Below are positions 1 through 9,275 of a stretch of DNA of 41,161 bases, piece after piece. Each line of letters starts with the position of its first letter. Position 1 is the stretch's first letter. The stretch covers positions 1 to 41,161 of the forward strand of contig JBAVAR010000060.1 in the NCBI GenBank assembly GCA_049585815.1. The letters run 5' to 3'. A program made the translations under genes and the position numbers. This stretch comes from DATLSM01 sp049585815. Its GTDB lineage: Bacteria; Actinomycetota; Thermoleophilia; Solirubrobacterales; 70-9. The notes under the pieces are model-generated. The model was not told the DNA's origin. It did not search any database and was given only the letters and a program-made list of their open reading frames with translations.

Positions 1-23
1 AGGCCGCTTCTCCATCTCCGCAT
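1..23 (-). CDS. possible 5' end of a divergent gene (partial)
   Basis: On the minus strand an ATG at 23-21 opens a frame to the window edge (MRRWRRSG...). It is preceded, 9 nt away, by a strong Shine-Dalgarno-like GGTGGAGG. Only eight codons are visible, so no product can be named. The alternative is that this is simply the upstream region of tkt, whose frame is also open back to the edge. Confidence 0.25.
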
Positions 24-66
24 TCGGTATTTCCTCCACCTTCACGGGAATCTATGCGCTGGGGAA

Positions 67-72
67 TAGGAT
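67..72 (+). promoter_or_regulatory. candidate -10 box of the tkt operon
   Basis: TAGGAT lies 13 nt before the tkt ATG. It fits the TANNNT pattern seen before several other genes here and would give a very short leader. A TTCACG 20 nt upstream is only a weak -35 match. Confidence 0.35.
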
Positions 73-85
73 CGCCGCAGCGAGC

Positions 86-2155
86 ATGGAGCCGACCCAG
101 CGGGACATCGACCAGCTCTGCATCGACACGATCCGCACGCTGTCGATCGACGCGATCCAGAAGGCCAACTCCGGTCACCCCGGGACGCCGATGGCGATGG
201 CGCCGGTCGCCTACACGCTCTGGCAGCGCTTCCTGCGCTTTGACCCCGCCGACCCGATCTGGCCCAATCGCGACCGTTTCGTGCTCTCCGCCGGGCACGC
301 CTCGATGCTGCTCTACGCGCTGCTCTTCCTCGCCGACGTGCGTGCGGTCGATCCCGACTATGAGGTGATCGGCGATCCCGCCGTCAGCCTCGAGGACATC
401 AAGCGCTTCCGACAGCTCGACTCGCGTGCCCCCGGTCATCCCGAGTACCGCTGGACCTCCGGCGTGGAGGCGACGACCGGACCGCTCGGCCAGGGGGTCG
501 CCACCTCGGTCGGGATGGCGATCGCCTCCAAGTGGCAGGCCGCCCGCTTCAACCGTTCCGGGGCTGAGCTGTTTGACTTCAACACCTACGCGCTAGCCGG
601 CGATGGCTGTCTGATGGAGGGGGTCTCCGGTGAAGCGGCCTCGCTCGCCGGCCATCTGAGGCTCGACAACCTCTGCTGGATCTACGACAACAACCACATA
701 ACGATCGACGGCCGCACCCACCTCGCCTATGACGATGACGTCGCGGCCCGCTTCATGGGCTACGGCTGGCACGTCACCCGGGTCGGCGACGCAAACGACA
801 CCGAGCTGTTGGTGAGGGCCCTGGAGGAGTTCAGGGCCGAGGGCGATCGGCCCACGCTGGTCATCGTTGACAGCCACATCGGCTGGGGCTCCCCCCACAA
901 GCAGGACACGCCGGCCGCCCACGGTGAGCCGCTCGGCGCGGAGGAGGTGAGGGAGACCAAGCGCGTCTACGGCTGGCCCGAGGACGCTCAGTTCCTCGTC
1001 CCCGCGGGCGTGCGCGAGCACTTCGCCGCGGGCCTCGCCCGGCGCGGTGCCGAGGCCCGCGCCGAGTGGGAGCGGATGCTCGCCTCCTACAGCGAGGTCA
1101 ATCCCGGCCTCGGGGCCGAGATTGAGGCGATGCAGCGTCGCGAGCTGCCGGTCGGCTGGGATGCGGAGATCCCCTCCTTTGAGTCCGGCGGGAAGGGCCT
1201 CGCAACCCGCAAGGCCTCCCAGAGGGTCGAGGATGCGCTCGCCGCCCACCTGCCCTGGCTGCTCGTCGGCTCGGCCGATCTCACCGACTCAACCGCGGTG
1301 CGGCTCGATGGCGGCGCCGATTTCGAGCCCGGCGCCTACTGGGGTCGCCAGCTGCACTACGGCATCCGCGAGCACGAGGCGGCGGCGATCTCCAACGGCC
1401 TCGCCCTCTGCAAGCTGCGCCCGCTCTGGTCCACCTACCTCACCTTCTCCGACTACGCGCGGCCGGCGATCCGGCTCTCCGCACTGATGGAGCTGCCGGT
1501 GATCCACCTCTTCACCCACGACTCGATCGGGCTGGGGGAGGACGGACCCACCCACCAGCCGGTCGAGCAGCTCGCCTCGCTGCGGGCGGTGCCGGGCCTT
1601 GACGTGATTCGGCCCGCCGACGCCAACGAGGTAGCCGAGGCCTGGCGGGTGGCGCTTGAGCGCAGCCACCAACCGGTCGCGCTGATCCTCACCCGCCAGG
1701 ACGTGCCGGTGCTCGACCGCTCCCGCTATGCCTCCGCCGCGGGACTGCGGCGCGGCGGTTACGTTCTCGCCGACCCCGCGGGAGGCGATCCTGAGGTGAT
1801 CCTGATCGCGAGCGGAAGCGAGGTCGCGCTCGCCCTGGACGCCCACGAGGAGCTGAGCGGCGAAGGCATTCGCTCCCGGGTCGTCAGTCTTCCCTGCTGG
1901 GAGCTGTTTGAACGCCAGGAGGAGGCCTATCGCGAGGAGGTGCTGCCGCCCTCGATCGGCGCCCGCGTCTCGGTCGAGGAGGCCTCGACGATGGGCTGGG
2001 ATCGCTACGTCGGCCCCGCTGGGGTCAGGATCGGCATGCACACCTTCGGCAGCTCGGCGCCGCTGAAGGATCTGCAGAGTAAGTTCGGCTTCACCCCCGA
2101 CCGAGTCGCAGATGCGGCCCGCGAAGCGCTCGACCGGGCGGGCACCAATGCCTAA
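86..2155 (+). CDS. tkt: transketolase
   Basis: Transketolase moves two-carbon units between sugar phosphates in the non-oxidative pentose phosphate pathway, in the cytosol, with thiamine diphosphate and Mg2+. At 689 residues it has the full family length. Seen: NSGHPG with H31 near the N-terminus, the thiamine-diphosphate motif starting GDG at 172-174 and closing at N203, and the GIREHE motif with the expected catalytic E429. The ATG at 86 puts the conserved LCIDTIRTLSIDA helix right after the start. No good Shine-Dalgarno precedes it, but a -10-like TAGGAT lies 13 nt upstream. It leads a coupled series with tal and pgi, which interconvert the same sugar phosphates. The frame stays open upstream to the window edge, so a slightly longer product cannot be excluded. 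Confidence 0.97.
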   Translation: MEPTQRDIDQLCIDTIRTLSIDAIQKANSGHPGTPMAMAPVAYTLWQRFLRFDPADPIWPNRDRFVLSAGHASMLLYALLFLADVRAVDPDYEVIGDPAVSLEDIKRFRQLDSRAPGHPEYRWTSGVEATTGPLGQGVATSVGMAIASKWQAARFNRSGAELFDFNTYALAGDGCLMEGVSGEAASLAGHLRLDNLCWIYDNNHITIDGRTHLAYDDDVAARFMGYGWHVTRVGDANDTELLVRALEEFRAEGDRPTLVIVDSHIGWGSPHKQDTPAAHGEPLGAEEVRETKRVYGWPEDAQFLVPAGVREHFAAGLARRGAEARAEWERMLASYSEVNPGLGAEIEAMQRRELPVGWDAEIPSFESGGKGLATRKASQRVEDALAAHLPWLLVGSADLTDSTAVRLDGGADFEPGAYWGRQLHYGIREHEAAAISNGLALCKLRPLWSTYLTFSDYARPAIRLSALMELPVIHLFTHDSIGLGEDGPTHQPVEQLASLRAVPGLDVIRPADANEVAEAWRVALERSHQPVALILTRQDVPVLDRSRYASAAGLRRGGYVLADPAGGDPEVILIASGSEVALALDAHEELSGEGIRSRVVSLPCWELFERQEEAYREEVLPPSIGARVSVEEASTMGWDRYVGPAGVRIGMHTFGSSAPLKDLQSKFGFTPDRVADAAREALDRAGTNA

Positions 2156-2179
2156 ACGACCCCCAGGAGGGAGCCAAGG

Positions 2180-3259
2180 ATGAAGCCCACCGCACGACTG
2201 CACGAGGCCGGACAGAGTCTCTGGCTCGACAACATCACCCGCACGATGCTCGATGACGGCACGCTGGCCGGCTATATCGATGAGCTCTCCGTCACCGGGC
2301 TCACCTCCAACCCGACGATCTTCGACAAGGCGATCTCCGGTGGGGACGCCTACGACGAACAGATCGCCAACGACGCTGCCGCCGCCGGCTCGGGAGAGGA
2401 GCTCTTCTTCGGCCTGGCGATCGCCGACCTGCGCCGCGCAACCGACCTCTTCGCCGCCGTCCACGAGCGCACCGACGGGGTCGACGGCTTCGTCTCGCTC
2501 GAGGTCTCACCGCTGCTTGCCGACGACACGGAGGCGACGATTGCCCAGGCGGCGCAGCTGCATGCCGAGGCGGCCCGCGAGAACCTCTTCATCAAGATTC
2601 CGGGGACCGAGGCCGGGCTGGCGGCGATCGAGGAGTCGATCTTCGCCGGGATCCCGGTCAACGTAACCCTGCTCTTCTCGCGCGAGCACTACCTCGCCGC
2701 CGCCGGCGCCTACATGCGCGGCGTCGAACGCCGGATCGAGGCCGGTCTTGACCCAAGCATCGCCTCGGTCGCCTCGCTCTTCGTCAGCCGCTGGGATGTG
2801 GCCGTCGCCGACCAGGTGCCCGCGGAGCTGCGCAACCGGCTCGGCATCGCGATCGGCGCCCGCACCTATCGTGCCTACCACGAGTTGCTTGACTCCGATC
2901 GCTGGCAGCGCCTGCTCAACGAGGGCGCCCGCGCCCAGCGCCTGCTCTGGGCCAGCACCGGAACCAAGGACCCCGATGCCCGGGACGTTCTCTACATCGA
3001 GGCACTGGCCTCTCCGTTCACGGTGAACACGATGCCCGAGGGCACCCTGGTCGCCTTCGCCGACCACGGCGAGGTGGGTGAGTTGCTCGCGGCCGACGGC
3101 GGCGACGCCGAGCAGGCCCTGGCGGGCTTTGGTCGGGCGGGGGTTGACGTCGACGCGCTGGCGCGTCGCCTCCAGGAGGAGGGAAAGCGGGCCTTCGTCG
3201 ATTCCTGGAATGACCTGCTCGCCTCGATCGAGTCCAAGCGCGGAGCGCTGGCGGCGTGA
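2180..3259 (+). CDS. tal: transaldolase
   Basis: Transaldolase transfers a dihydroxyacetone unit from sedoheptulose 7-phosphate to glyceraldehyde 3-phosphate, completing the non-oxidative pentose phosphate branch with transketolase. The 359-residue length and the GLTSNPTIFDKAI segment match the long actinobacterial/cyanobacterial type. The Schiff-base lysine is K139 in LFIKIPGT, followed by the conserved VNVTLLFS strand. A strong AGGAGGG ribosome binding site at 2165-2171 sits 8 nt before the ATG, so this gene can be translated independently of tkt, which ends 24 nt upstream. Its stop overlaps the pgi start (GTGA). Confidence 0.96.
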   Translation: MKPTARLHEAGQSLWLDNITRTMLDDGTLAGYIDELSVTGLTSNPTIFDKAISGGDAYDEQIANDAAAAGSGEELFFGLAIADLRRATDLFAAVHERTDGVDGFVSLEVSPLLADDTEATIAQAAQLHAEAARENLFIKIPGTEAGLAAIEESIFAGIPVNVTLLFSREHYLAAAGAYMRGVERRIEAGLDPSIASVASLFVSRWDVAVADQVPAELRNRLGIAIGARTYRAYHELLDSDRWQRLLNEGARAQRLLWASTGTKDPDARDVLYIEALASPFTVNTMPEGTLVAFADHGEVGELLAADGGDAEQALAGFGRAGVDVDALARRLQEEGKRAFVDSWNDLLASIESKRGALAA

Positions 3260-4923
3260 GCGGGGGCCTCCCGCCGCTGCGCCAGGCCGCGGCCTGGGGT
3301 GAGCTTGAGCGCCACTTCGCCAAGGTTGGTGGGGTGCACATGGGCGAGCTCTTTGACGCCGACCCCGGGCGCGGGGAGCGGCTGATCGCCGACGGCGCCG
3401 GCCTTCACCTCGACTTCTCAAAGAATCGGATCACCGACGAGACGCTGATGCTGCTCGGCCGCCTCGCCCTCGAGCGCGGGCTGCCCGAGCGCCGCGACGC
3501 GATGTTCGCGGGTGAGCGGATCAATGTCTCAGAGGATCGCTCGGTCCTCCATGTGGCGCTGCGGATGCCGCGCAACCGTTCGCTGATCGTCGATGGAACC
3601 GACGTGGTGAAGGGGGTTCACGAGGTTCTCAAGCGGATGAACCTCTTTGCCGAGCGGGTTCGCAGCGGCGAGTGGACCGGCCACACCGGCAGGCCGATCC
3701 GCAGCGTCGTCAACGTCGGCATCGGTGGCTCTGACCTCGGCCCGGTGATGGCCTATGAGGCGTTGCGCCACTACAGCCGCCGCGAGATCAGCTTTCGCTT
3801 CCTCTCCAACGTCGACGGCACCGATTTCGCCGAGGTGACACGTGACCTCGACCCCGCCGAGACGCTCTTCGTGATCTCGTCCAAGACCTTTACTACTCTG
3901 GAGACGATGACCAATGCCCGCACCGCCCGGGAGTGGGTGCTCGCCGGCGTTGGAGGAGAGGAGGCGGCGGTCGCCCGCCACTTCGTTGCCGTCTCGACCA
4001 ACGCCGATGAGGTGGCGAAGTTCGGTATCGATACCGAGAACATGTTCGGTTTCTGGGAGTGGGTCGGTGGCCGCTACTCGATGGACTCGGCGATCGGACT
4101 CTCGACCATGCTCGCAATCGGGCCGGCCAACTTCGCCGAGATGCTGACCGGGTTCCACGCGGTCGACGAGCACTTTCGCGAGGCGCCGCTGGCCGTGAAC
4201 CTGCCCGTCCTGTTGGGATTGCTGGCGGTCTGGTACGGCGACTTCTTCGGTGCCCAGACCATCGCCATCCTCCCCTACGACCAGTACCTGCACCGCTTCC
4301 CCGCCTACCTCCAGCAGCTGACGATGGAGTCCAACGGCAAGCACGTCACCCTCGACGGCGTCGGGGTCGATTACCAAACCGGTGCGATCCACTGGGGCGA
4401 GCCGGGGACCAACGGACAGCACTCCTTCTACCAGTTGATCCACCAGGGGACGGAGCTGATCCCCTGTGACTTCATCGGCTTCATGCACACGCTCAACCCA
4501 CTCGGCGAGCACCACGACCTGCTGATGGCCAACGTCTTTGCCCAGACCGAGGCACTCGCCTTCGGCAAGACGGCGGAGCAGGTGCGCGAGGAGGGAACGC
4601 CGGAGGAGCTGGTGGCCCACCGTGTCTTTGAGGGCAACCGGCCGACGAACACGATCCTCGCTGCGCGCCTTGACCCCGAGACGCTGGGCGCGCTGGTCGC
4701 CCTCTATGAGCACAGCGTCTTCACCCAGGGGACGATCTGGGGAGTCGACTCCTTCGACCAGTGGGGGGTCGAGCTGGGCAAGGCGCTGGCGCGGGCGATC
4801 GTTCCGGAGCTTCAGGCCGGGCGCGAGCCGAAGCTGCGACATGACAGCTCCACCAACGCGCTGATCCGCCGCTACCGCGAGGCGCGGCGCTCGCCGCCAC
4901 CCGGCGGGAAACCCGAGGAGTAG
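3256..4923 (+). CDS. pgi: glucose-6-phosphate isomerase
   Basis: It interconverts glucose 6-phosphate and fructose 6-phosphate, linking the pentose phosphate genes upstream to glycolysis. The 555 residues carry the family landmarks: VGIGGSDLGP near residue 155 (phosphate binding), SKTFTTLET, GGRYSMDSAIG, ESNGKHV, HQGTELIP and the C-terminal signature FDQWGVELGK containing the base-side lysine. The start is GTG at 3256, inside the tal stop (GTGA overlap), which implies translational coupling. The following cydA start is one base after the pgi stop. Assignment is secure; only the exact start rests on the overlap. Confidence 0.96.
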   Translation: MSGGLPPLRQAAAWGELERHFAKVGGVHMGELFDADPGRGERLIADGAGLHLDFSKNRITDETLMLLGRLALERGLPERRDAMFAGERINVSEDRSVLHVALRMPRNRSLIVDGTDVVKGVHEVLKRMNLFAERVRSGEWTGHTGRPIRSVVNVGIGGSDLGPVMAYEALRHYSRREISFRFLSNVDGTDFAEVTRDLDPAETLFVISSKTFTTLETMTNARTAREWVLAGVGGEEAAVARHFVAVSTNADEVAKFGIDTENMFGFWEWVGGRYSMDSAIGLSTMLAIGPANFAEMLTGFHAVDEHFREAPLAVNLPVLLGLLAVWYGDFFGAQTIAILPYDQYLHRFPAYLQQLTMESNGKHVTLDGVGVDYQTGAIHWGEPGTNGQHSFYQLIHQGTELIPCDFIGFMHTLNPLGEHHDLLMANVFAQTEALAFGKTAEQVREEGTPEELVAHRVFEGNRPTNTILAARLDPETLGALVALYEHSVFTQGTIWGVDSFDQWGVELGKALARAIVPELQAGREPKLRHDSSTNALIRRYREARRSPPPGGKPEE

Positions 4924-4924
4924 G

Positions 4925-6322
4925 GTGCCCGCGCTGGACCCGCTTCCGCTGGCGGCGTCGGCATCAAACCTGCTCGCCGCGCGCGAGCAGATGGCCTTCA
5001 CTCTGGCCTTCCACATCGTTCTCGCCTGCCTCGGTGTCGCCTTCCCGGCGATGATCCTGATCGCCAACTACCTCGGGCTCAGGCGCGGCGACGCCGAGGC
5101 GATGGAGCTGGCGCGGCGCTGGTCGAAAGCGATGGCGGTGACCTTCGCCGTCGGTGCGGTGAGCGGCACCGTGCTCACCTTCGAGTTCGGGCTGCTGTGG
5201 CCGCGCTTCATGGAACGCTTCGGCGCCGCCTTCGGCATCGCCTTCGCGATCGAGGGCATCTTCTTCTTCACCGAGGCGATCTTCCTCGCGATCTACATGT
5301 ATGGGTGGAAGCGGCTCGGCGGCTGGGCCCATTTCTGGACGGGGGCGCCGATGGTGATCACCGGGATCGGCGGCGCCTTCTCGGTGGTCGCGGCCAACGC
5401 CTGGATGAACCAACCGCAGGGCTTCACCCTCAATGGCGCCGGCAAGGTGGTCAGCACCGAACCGGTCAAGGTCCTCTTCAATCCGGCCACCTGGTACGAG
5501 GTCCCACACATGATCCTCGCCGCCTACATCGTGGTCGGCTTCCTCGTGGCCGGGGTCTATGCGACCGGGATGCTGAAAGGTCGCCGCGACCGCCTCCACC
5601 GGCTCGGCCTTCTGATCCCGTTGACGATCGGCCTGATCGCCTCCCCGCTGCAGTTCCTCGTCGGCGACACCGCGGCCCGGGCGGTTGCCGAAAACCAGCC
5701 GGCCAAGTTCGCCGGTATGGAGTGCATCGAGAAGACCGGTACCCACCAGACCGAGTATCTCGGCGGTGTCTGTACAGCGAGCGGGGTGAAGGCGGCGATC
5801 CCGATTCCCGACCTCGACTCCTTTCTGGTCGGCTTCAGCGCCAACACCAAGGTCACCGGGCTGAACTCGATCCCGGCGGATGATCGACCCCCGGACAACA
5901 CGCTTTTGCACCTCTCCTTCGACGCGATGGTCGGGATCTGCACCCTGTTCATCGCGCTCGGCATCTGGTTTGCCTTTGTCTGGTGGCGGCGGCGCGAGAT
6001 GCCCCAGACGATCTGGTTCCTGCGCGCGGTCGCGATCTCCGGCGCCGCTGCGGTGCTCTCCCTCTGGTGCGGTTGGATCGTCACCGAGGTCGGGCGCCAG
6101 CCCTGGATTCTGCAGGGCTACATGCGCACCGCCGAAGCGGTGACTCCGGCCCGTGGGATCTGGTTCAGCTTCGCCGCCGTGCTCCTGCTCTACGGTGCGA
6201 TCGGGACGGCGGCGATCCTCGTCCTTCGCGCGATGTCGAGGCGTTGGCGGGAGGGCCGCGCCGAACCCGAGGGCGGCGCCCCCTACGCGCCGCCCGCCAC
6301 TCTGGGGAAGGCGGGTTCGTGA
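4925..6322 (+). CDS. cydA: cytochrome bd oxidase subunit I
   Basis: This is the haem-bearing subunit of the bd-type quinol oxidase, which reduces O2 in the plasma membrane with high affinity. The 465-residue protein has about nine hydrophobic segments. Candidate haem ligands are in place: H30 (E. coli H19 equivalent), H195 in YEVPHM (H186 equivalent) and M335 in FDAMVG (M393 equivalent). The GRQPW motif near residue 390 is conserved. The Q-loop region is short, unlike the long-loop E. coli type. Start is GTG one nucleotide after the pgi stop, and the stop overlaps cydB. No cydC/cydD is visible nearby. Confidence 0.95.
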   Translation: MPALDPLPLAASASNLLAAREQMAFTLAFHIVLACLGVAFPAMILIANYLGLRRGDAEAMELARRWSKAMAVTFAVGAVSGTVLTFEFGLLWPRFMERFGAAFGIAFAIEGIFFFTEAIFLAIYMYGWKRLGGWAHFWTGAPMVITGIGGAFSVVAANAWMNQPQGFTLNGAGKVVSTEPVKVLFNPATWYEVPHMILAAYIVVGFLVAGVYATGMLKGRRDRLHRLGLLIPLTIGLIASPLQFLVGDTAARAVAENQPAKFAGMECIEKTGTHQTEYLGGVCTASGVKAAIPIPDLDSFLVGFSANTKVTGLNSIPADDRPPDNTLLHLSFDAMVGICTLFIALGIWFAFVWWRRREMPQTIWFLRAVAISGAAAVLSLWCGWIVTEVGRQPWILQGYMRTAEAVTPARGIWFSFAAVLLLYGAIGTAAILVLRAMSRRWREGRAEPEGGAPYAPPATLGKAGS

Positions 6323-7323
6323 GCAGGGCGGATGTGGCAGCCGGGATCCTCTGGGTCGGGGCGACCTTCTATGCGCTCTTTGGCGGCGCCGACTTCGGTG
6401 GCGGAATCTGGGACCTGCTCGCTGGCGGCGCCGAGCGAGGAGAGCGGCCGCGGGCGCTGATCCAGCGTTCGCTGACCCCCGTTTGGGAGGCCAACCACGT
6501 CTGGCTGATCTTCATCCTCGTCGTCCTGTGGACCGCCTTTCCTCCCGCCTTCAGTGCGCTGATGACGACCCTCTATGTGCCGCTGGCGCTGGCCGCCGTC
6601 GGGATCGTCCTGCGCGGCTCGGGTTTTGCCTTCCGCAAGTCGATCGAGGATCTCTCGGCGCGGCGGGCGGCTGGCGCCACCTTCGCCCTCTCCTCGGTGC
6701 TGACCCCCTTCTTCATGGGCACGGTGGTCGGCGCGGTCGCCGCCGGCAATGTGCCGGCGGCGGGTGACGGCAATGCCTTCTCGAGTTGGCTGGAGCCGCT
6801 GCCGCTCCTGACCGGGGTGATGTTCGTCGCCACTGGCGCCTATCTCGCCGCCGTCTTCTTGGTCCGCGATGCCCGCCACGTGGGTGAGCGGGAGCTGGAG
6901 GGCTACTTCGTGCGGCGGGCCCTGGCGGCGGCCCTGGTGGCCGGCCTCGCCGCCGCCCTCGGGCTGATCGAGCTGCACGCCGAAGCCCGCTACATCTTCG
7001 ACCGTCTCACCAGCGAGGGTCTGCCGCTGGTGATCCTCTCGGCTCTCTGCGGGATCGGACTCCTGGTCGTCCTCCTGCGCGGCTCTCGGCGGGCGCTGCG
7101 CCCGCTCGCCGCCGGGGCGGTGGTCGCCGTGATCTGGGGCTGGGGCGTCGCCCAGTTTCCCTACCTGCTGCCGACCAGCCTGAAGATCGGCGAAGCGGCG
7201 GCGCCCAACGCGACGCTCGACGTCATCTTCATCGTCTTCGCGATCGCCGCCGTGTTCGTCCTTCCCTCGCTCGGTCTCCTCTACACCCTCACCCAGCGCG
7301 ACATGCTCGAGGGCGAGCATTGA
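6319..7323 (+). CDS. cydB: cytochrome bd oxidase subunit II
   Basis: Subunit II pairs with CydA to form the bd quinol oxidase. The product from GTG 6319 has 334 residues and begins with a short lead into a first membrane helix carrying YALFGGADFGGG, the typical CydB N-terminal signature. The WEANHVWLIF segment follows at about residue 55. About eight hydrophobic segments are visible. The GTG lies inside the cydA stop (GTGA), so a longer reading of the same frame back into cydA is not real. Its stop overlaps the TTG start of the next gene. Confidence 0.93.
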   Translation: MSRADVAAGILWVGATFYALFGGADFGGGIWDLLAGGAERGERPRALIQRSLTPVWEANHVWLIFILVVLWTAFPPAFSALMTTLYVPLALAAVGIVLRGSGFAFRKSIEDLSARRAAGATFALSSVLTPFFMGTVVGAVAAGNVPAAGDGNAFSSWLEPLPLLTGVMFVATGAYLAAVFLVRDARHVGERELEGYFVRRALAAALVAGLAAALGLIELHAEARYIFDRLTSEGLPLVILSALCGIGLLVVLLRGSRRALRPLAAGAVVAVIWGWGVAQFPYLLPTSLKIGEAAAPNATLDVIFIVFAIAAVFVLPSLGLLYTLTQRDMLEGEH

Positions 7324-7985
7324 TCGAGGCCGTCCTTTTCGACATCGACGGCACCCTGATCACCACCGGGGGTGCCGGTGCGATCGCCTGGCGGGCGGCT
7401 TTTGAGGAGCTGCACGGGACGCCGCTCGACATCCGCGAGGTGACCGAGTCCGGGATGACCGACCCCGAGGTGGGACGGGTCGCCCTGCGCAACATCCTTG
7501 GCCGCGATCCCGACGGCCGCGAGCTGGCCATGGCGCTGGCCCACTATCTTCGCCATCTCTCCGACGCGATTGACCAGTCCGACGGTTACCGGGTGATGCC
7601 CGGAATCGAAGAGTTGGTCGAGCGCCTCGTCGAGGCCGGGCACCTGCTCGGTCTCACCACCGGAAACATCGAGGCGGCGGCCCACATCAAGCTCGCCCGC
7701 GCCGGCCTCAACCGCTTTTTCTCCTTCGGCGGCTACGGCTCTGATTCCAACGAGCGCACCGAGCTCACCCGCTGCGCCCTGGCACGGGGCAGACTCGTCT
7801 CCGGCGGCGTCCTGATCGAGTCAGCCTGCATCTCCGTCGGCGACACCCCCCGCGATGTGGCGGCCGGCCACGGCGCCGGGATCGAAGTCGTCGGGGTGGC
7901 GACGGGCAACTTCACCGTCGCCCAGCTGCGCGAGGCCGGCGCCGACCACGTCGTGCCGACGGTCGCCGATGGCTTTCCCGTCTAG
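7320..7985 (+). CDS. HAD-superfamily phosphatase (phosphoglycolate phosphatase-like)
   Basis: A 221-residue haloacid-dehalogenase-fold hydrolase, expected to remove phosphate from a small metabolite. Seen: motif I FDIDGT with D8 and D10, motif II LTTGN, a lysine in the following helix, and motif IV SVGDTPRD. The helical cap between motifs I and II resembles the Gph/beta-phosphoglucomutase group, but the substrate cannot be read from sequence. The start is TTG overlapping the cydB stop (TTGA). Its TAG stop shares the palindrome CTAG (7982-7985) with the stop of the convergent cyclopropane synthase gene, so the two genes end on the same bases. Confidence 0.85.
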   Translation: MIEAVLFDIDGTLITTGGAGAIAWRAAFEELHGTPLDIREVTESGMTDPEVGRVALRNILGRDPDGRELAMALAHYLRHLSDAIDQSDGYRVMPGIEELVERLVEAGHLLGLTTGNIEAAAHIKLARAGLNRFFSFGGYGSDSNERTELTRCALARGRLVSGGVLIESACISVGDTPRDVAAGHGAGIEVVGVATGNFTVAQLREAGADHVVPTVADGFPV

Positions 7986-9187
7986 GCGAGCGAGCAGCGG
8001 GCCTGGTAGATGGAGAGGAACCCCGATTCAAAGCCGTTGCGCGCCATCCGCAGGTAAAGGCGCCAGACCCTGACCCGCTGTGGGCCGGCGAGCTGCACGG
8101 CGCGATCGAGGTTCTCGTCGAGGCGGCGCGCCCAGTGTCGCAGCGTCTCGGCGTAGTCGGCGCCGAACTCCTCGACGTGACGGGTGGTGAACCCGGCACG
8201 CTCCAGTGCCAGCAGGACCCGGGAGAGGTGCAGCGGGTCGGCATCGGGGAAGACGTAGCGCTCGGAGAAGGGGCCGGCGGCGGGGTCGGTGTGGCGCAGT
8301 CTGGCGATGCCGTGGTTGAGCAGCCGGCCGCCCGGTTGCAGAAGTCCGGCCAGGGTGGCCGCGTAGACGTCGATCTGCTCGGCGCCGACATGCTCGACCA
8401 TGCCGATGCTGGCAATCGCATCGAAGCGCTCGCCCGCGAGGTCGCGATAGTCCATGACGCGGATCTCCACCTGCTCGCCGACCCCGGCCTCCTCCGCCCG
8501 CCGGCGGGCCTTCTCGGCCTGGGGCGGGGAGAGGGTGATTCCGAGCACCCGCGCGCCGTGCCGGGTCGCCGCCCAGAGCGGGAAGCTGCCCCAGCCGCAA
8601 CCGACGTCGAGCACCCGCTCCCCCTCCTTCAGCGCCAGCTTGCGGCAGACCATCTCGAGCTTCTCCTCCTGGGCTGCCTCCAGCGTCTGCGCTCCGAGCG
8701 AGAAGATCGCGCAGCTGTAGGTCATCGAGTCATCGAGAAAGAGGGAGAAGAACTCGTTGGATACGTCGTAGTGGTGGCGCACCGCGCGGGCGTCGCGCTC
8801 CTTGGTGTGGCGGCGACCGCTGGGGCGAAGCTCGGAATCCGGGCGTCGCGGGGGACGGGTCAGGCCGGCGGCGCGCACCGTGCCCAAGAGGAGCGCACGC
8901 TTGTCCTCGCGCGCCAGCGCTGGCGGCTGCCAGGAGTCGAGCAGCTCGATAACCGCGTCCATGTCGCTGACCTCGATCTCACCGCTCACGTAGGCGCGCC
9001 CCAGGCCGAGCTGCCCCGGCGCCCGCAGCAGGTGGGCGGCGGCTCGCGGGGAGCGCACGTAGAAGGTCGGCCCCGCGCCGCCGCTTGCCCGCAGGCGCGT
9101 CCCGTCCCAGAACTCGACCGTGAACGGCCGCTCCGGAATCCGCTTCTCGATCTCGCGCCGCAGCGGCGCCGTGCTGGCAAACGGCAT
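7982..9187 (-). CDS. cfa: cyclopropane-fatty-acyl-phospholipid synthase family
   Basis: It is expected to add a methylene group from S-adenosylmethionine across a double bond of unsaturated acyl chains in membrane phospholipids. The 401-residue protein shows the N-terminal helical domain, the HHYDVSNEFFSLFLD and MTYSCAIF signatures at about 138-162, and the SAM-binding VLDVGCGWG at 192-200. The divergent neighbour is an acyl desaturase that would create the double bonds this enzyme uses. It starts at ATG 9187-9185 with no Shine-Dalgarno, but a TAGGGT box lies 8 nt upstream, suggesting a leaderless message. The stop overlaps the HAD gene stop. A methyl-branching activity in place of cyclopropanation is possible within the family. 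Confidence 0.9.
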   Translation of the reverse strand: MPFASTAPLRREIEKRIPERPFTVEFWDGTRLRASGGAGPTFYVRSPRAAAHLLRAPGQLGLGRAYVSGEIEVSDMDAVIELLDSWQPPALAREDKRALLLGTVRAAGLTRPPRRPDSELRPSGRRHTKERDARAVRHHYDVSNEFFSLFLDDSMTYSCAIFSLGAQTLEAAQEEKLEMVCRKLALKEGERVLDVGCGWGSFPLWAATRHGARVLGITLSPPQAEKARRRAEEAGVGEQVEIRVMDYRDLAGERFDAIASIGMVEHVGAEQIDVYAATLAGLLQPGGRLLNHGIARLRHTDPAAGPFSERYVFPDADPLHLSRVLLALERAGFTTRHVEEFGADYAETLRHWARRLDENLDRAVQLAGPQRVRVWRLYLRMARNGFESGFLSIYQARCSLA

Positions 9188-9195
9188 CGCGGCGG

Positions 9196-9201
9196 ACCCT
9201 A
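9196..9201 (-). promoter_or_regulatory. -10 box for cfa (leaderless)
   Basis: On the minus strand TAGGGT ends 8 nt before the cfa ATG, the spacing expected when transcription starts at or next to the start codon. Confidence 0.4.
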
Positions 9202-9261
9202 TAACCCGCGCGCTCGGATGCGCTCGGGGGCACTTTTACGTCTTCCGGTGTGATTCAGCCG

Positions 9262-9267
9262 TATCAT
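9262..9267 (+). promoter_or_regulatory. -10 box for desaturase (leaderless)
   Basis: TATCAT ends 8 nt before the ATG at 9276 and no ribosome binding site is present, suggesting a near-leaderless transcript. With the cfa box it makes an 88-bp divergent promoter region. Confidence 0.45.
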
Positions 9268-9275
9268 CGAAATTG

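Noticed and set aside
3529..5067. 512-codon minus-strand open frame across pgi/cydA
   Set aside because: Antisense shadow of genes with strong family motifs on the plus strand; composition is typical of GC-rich antisense frames.
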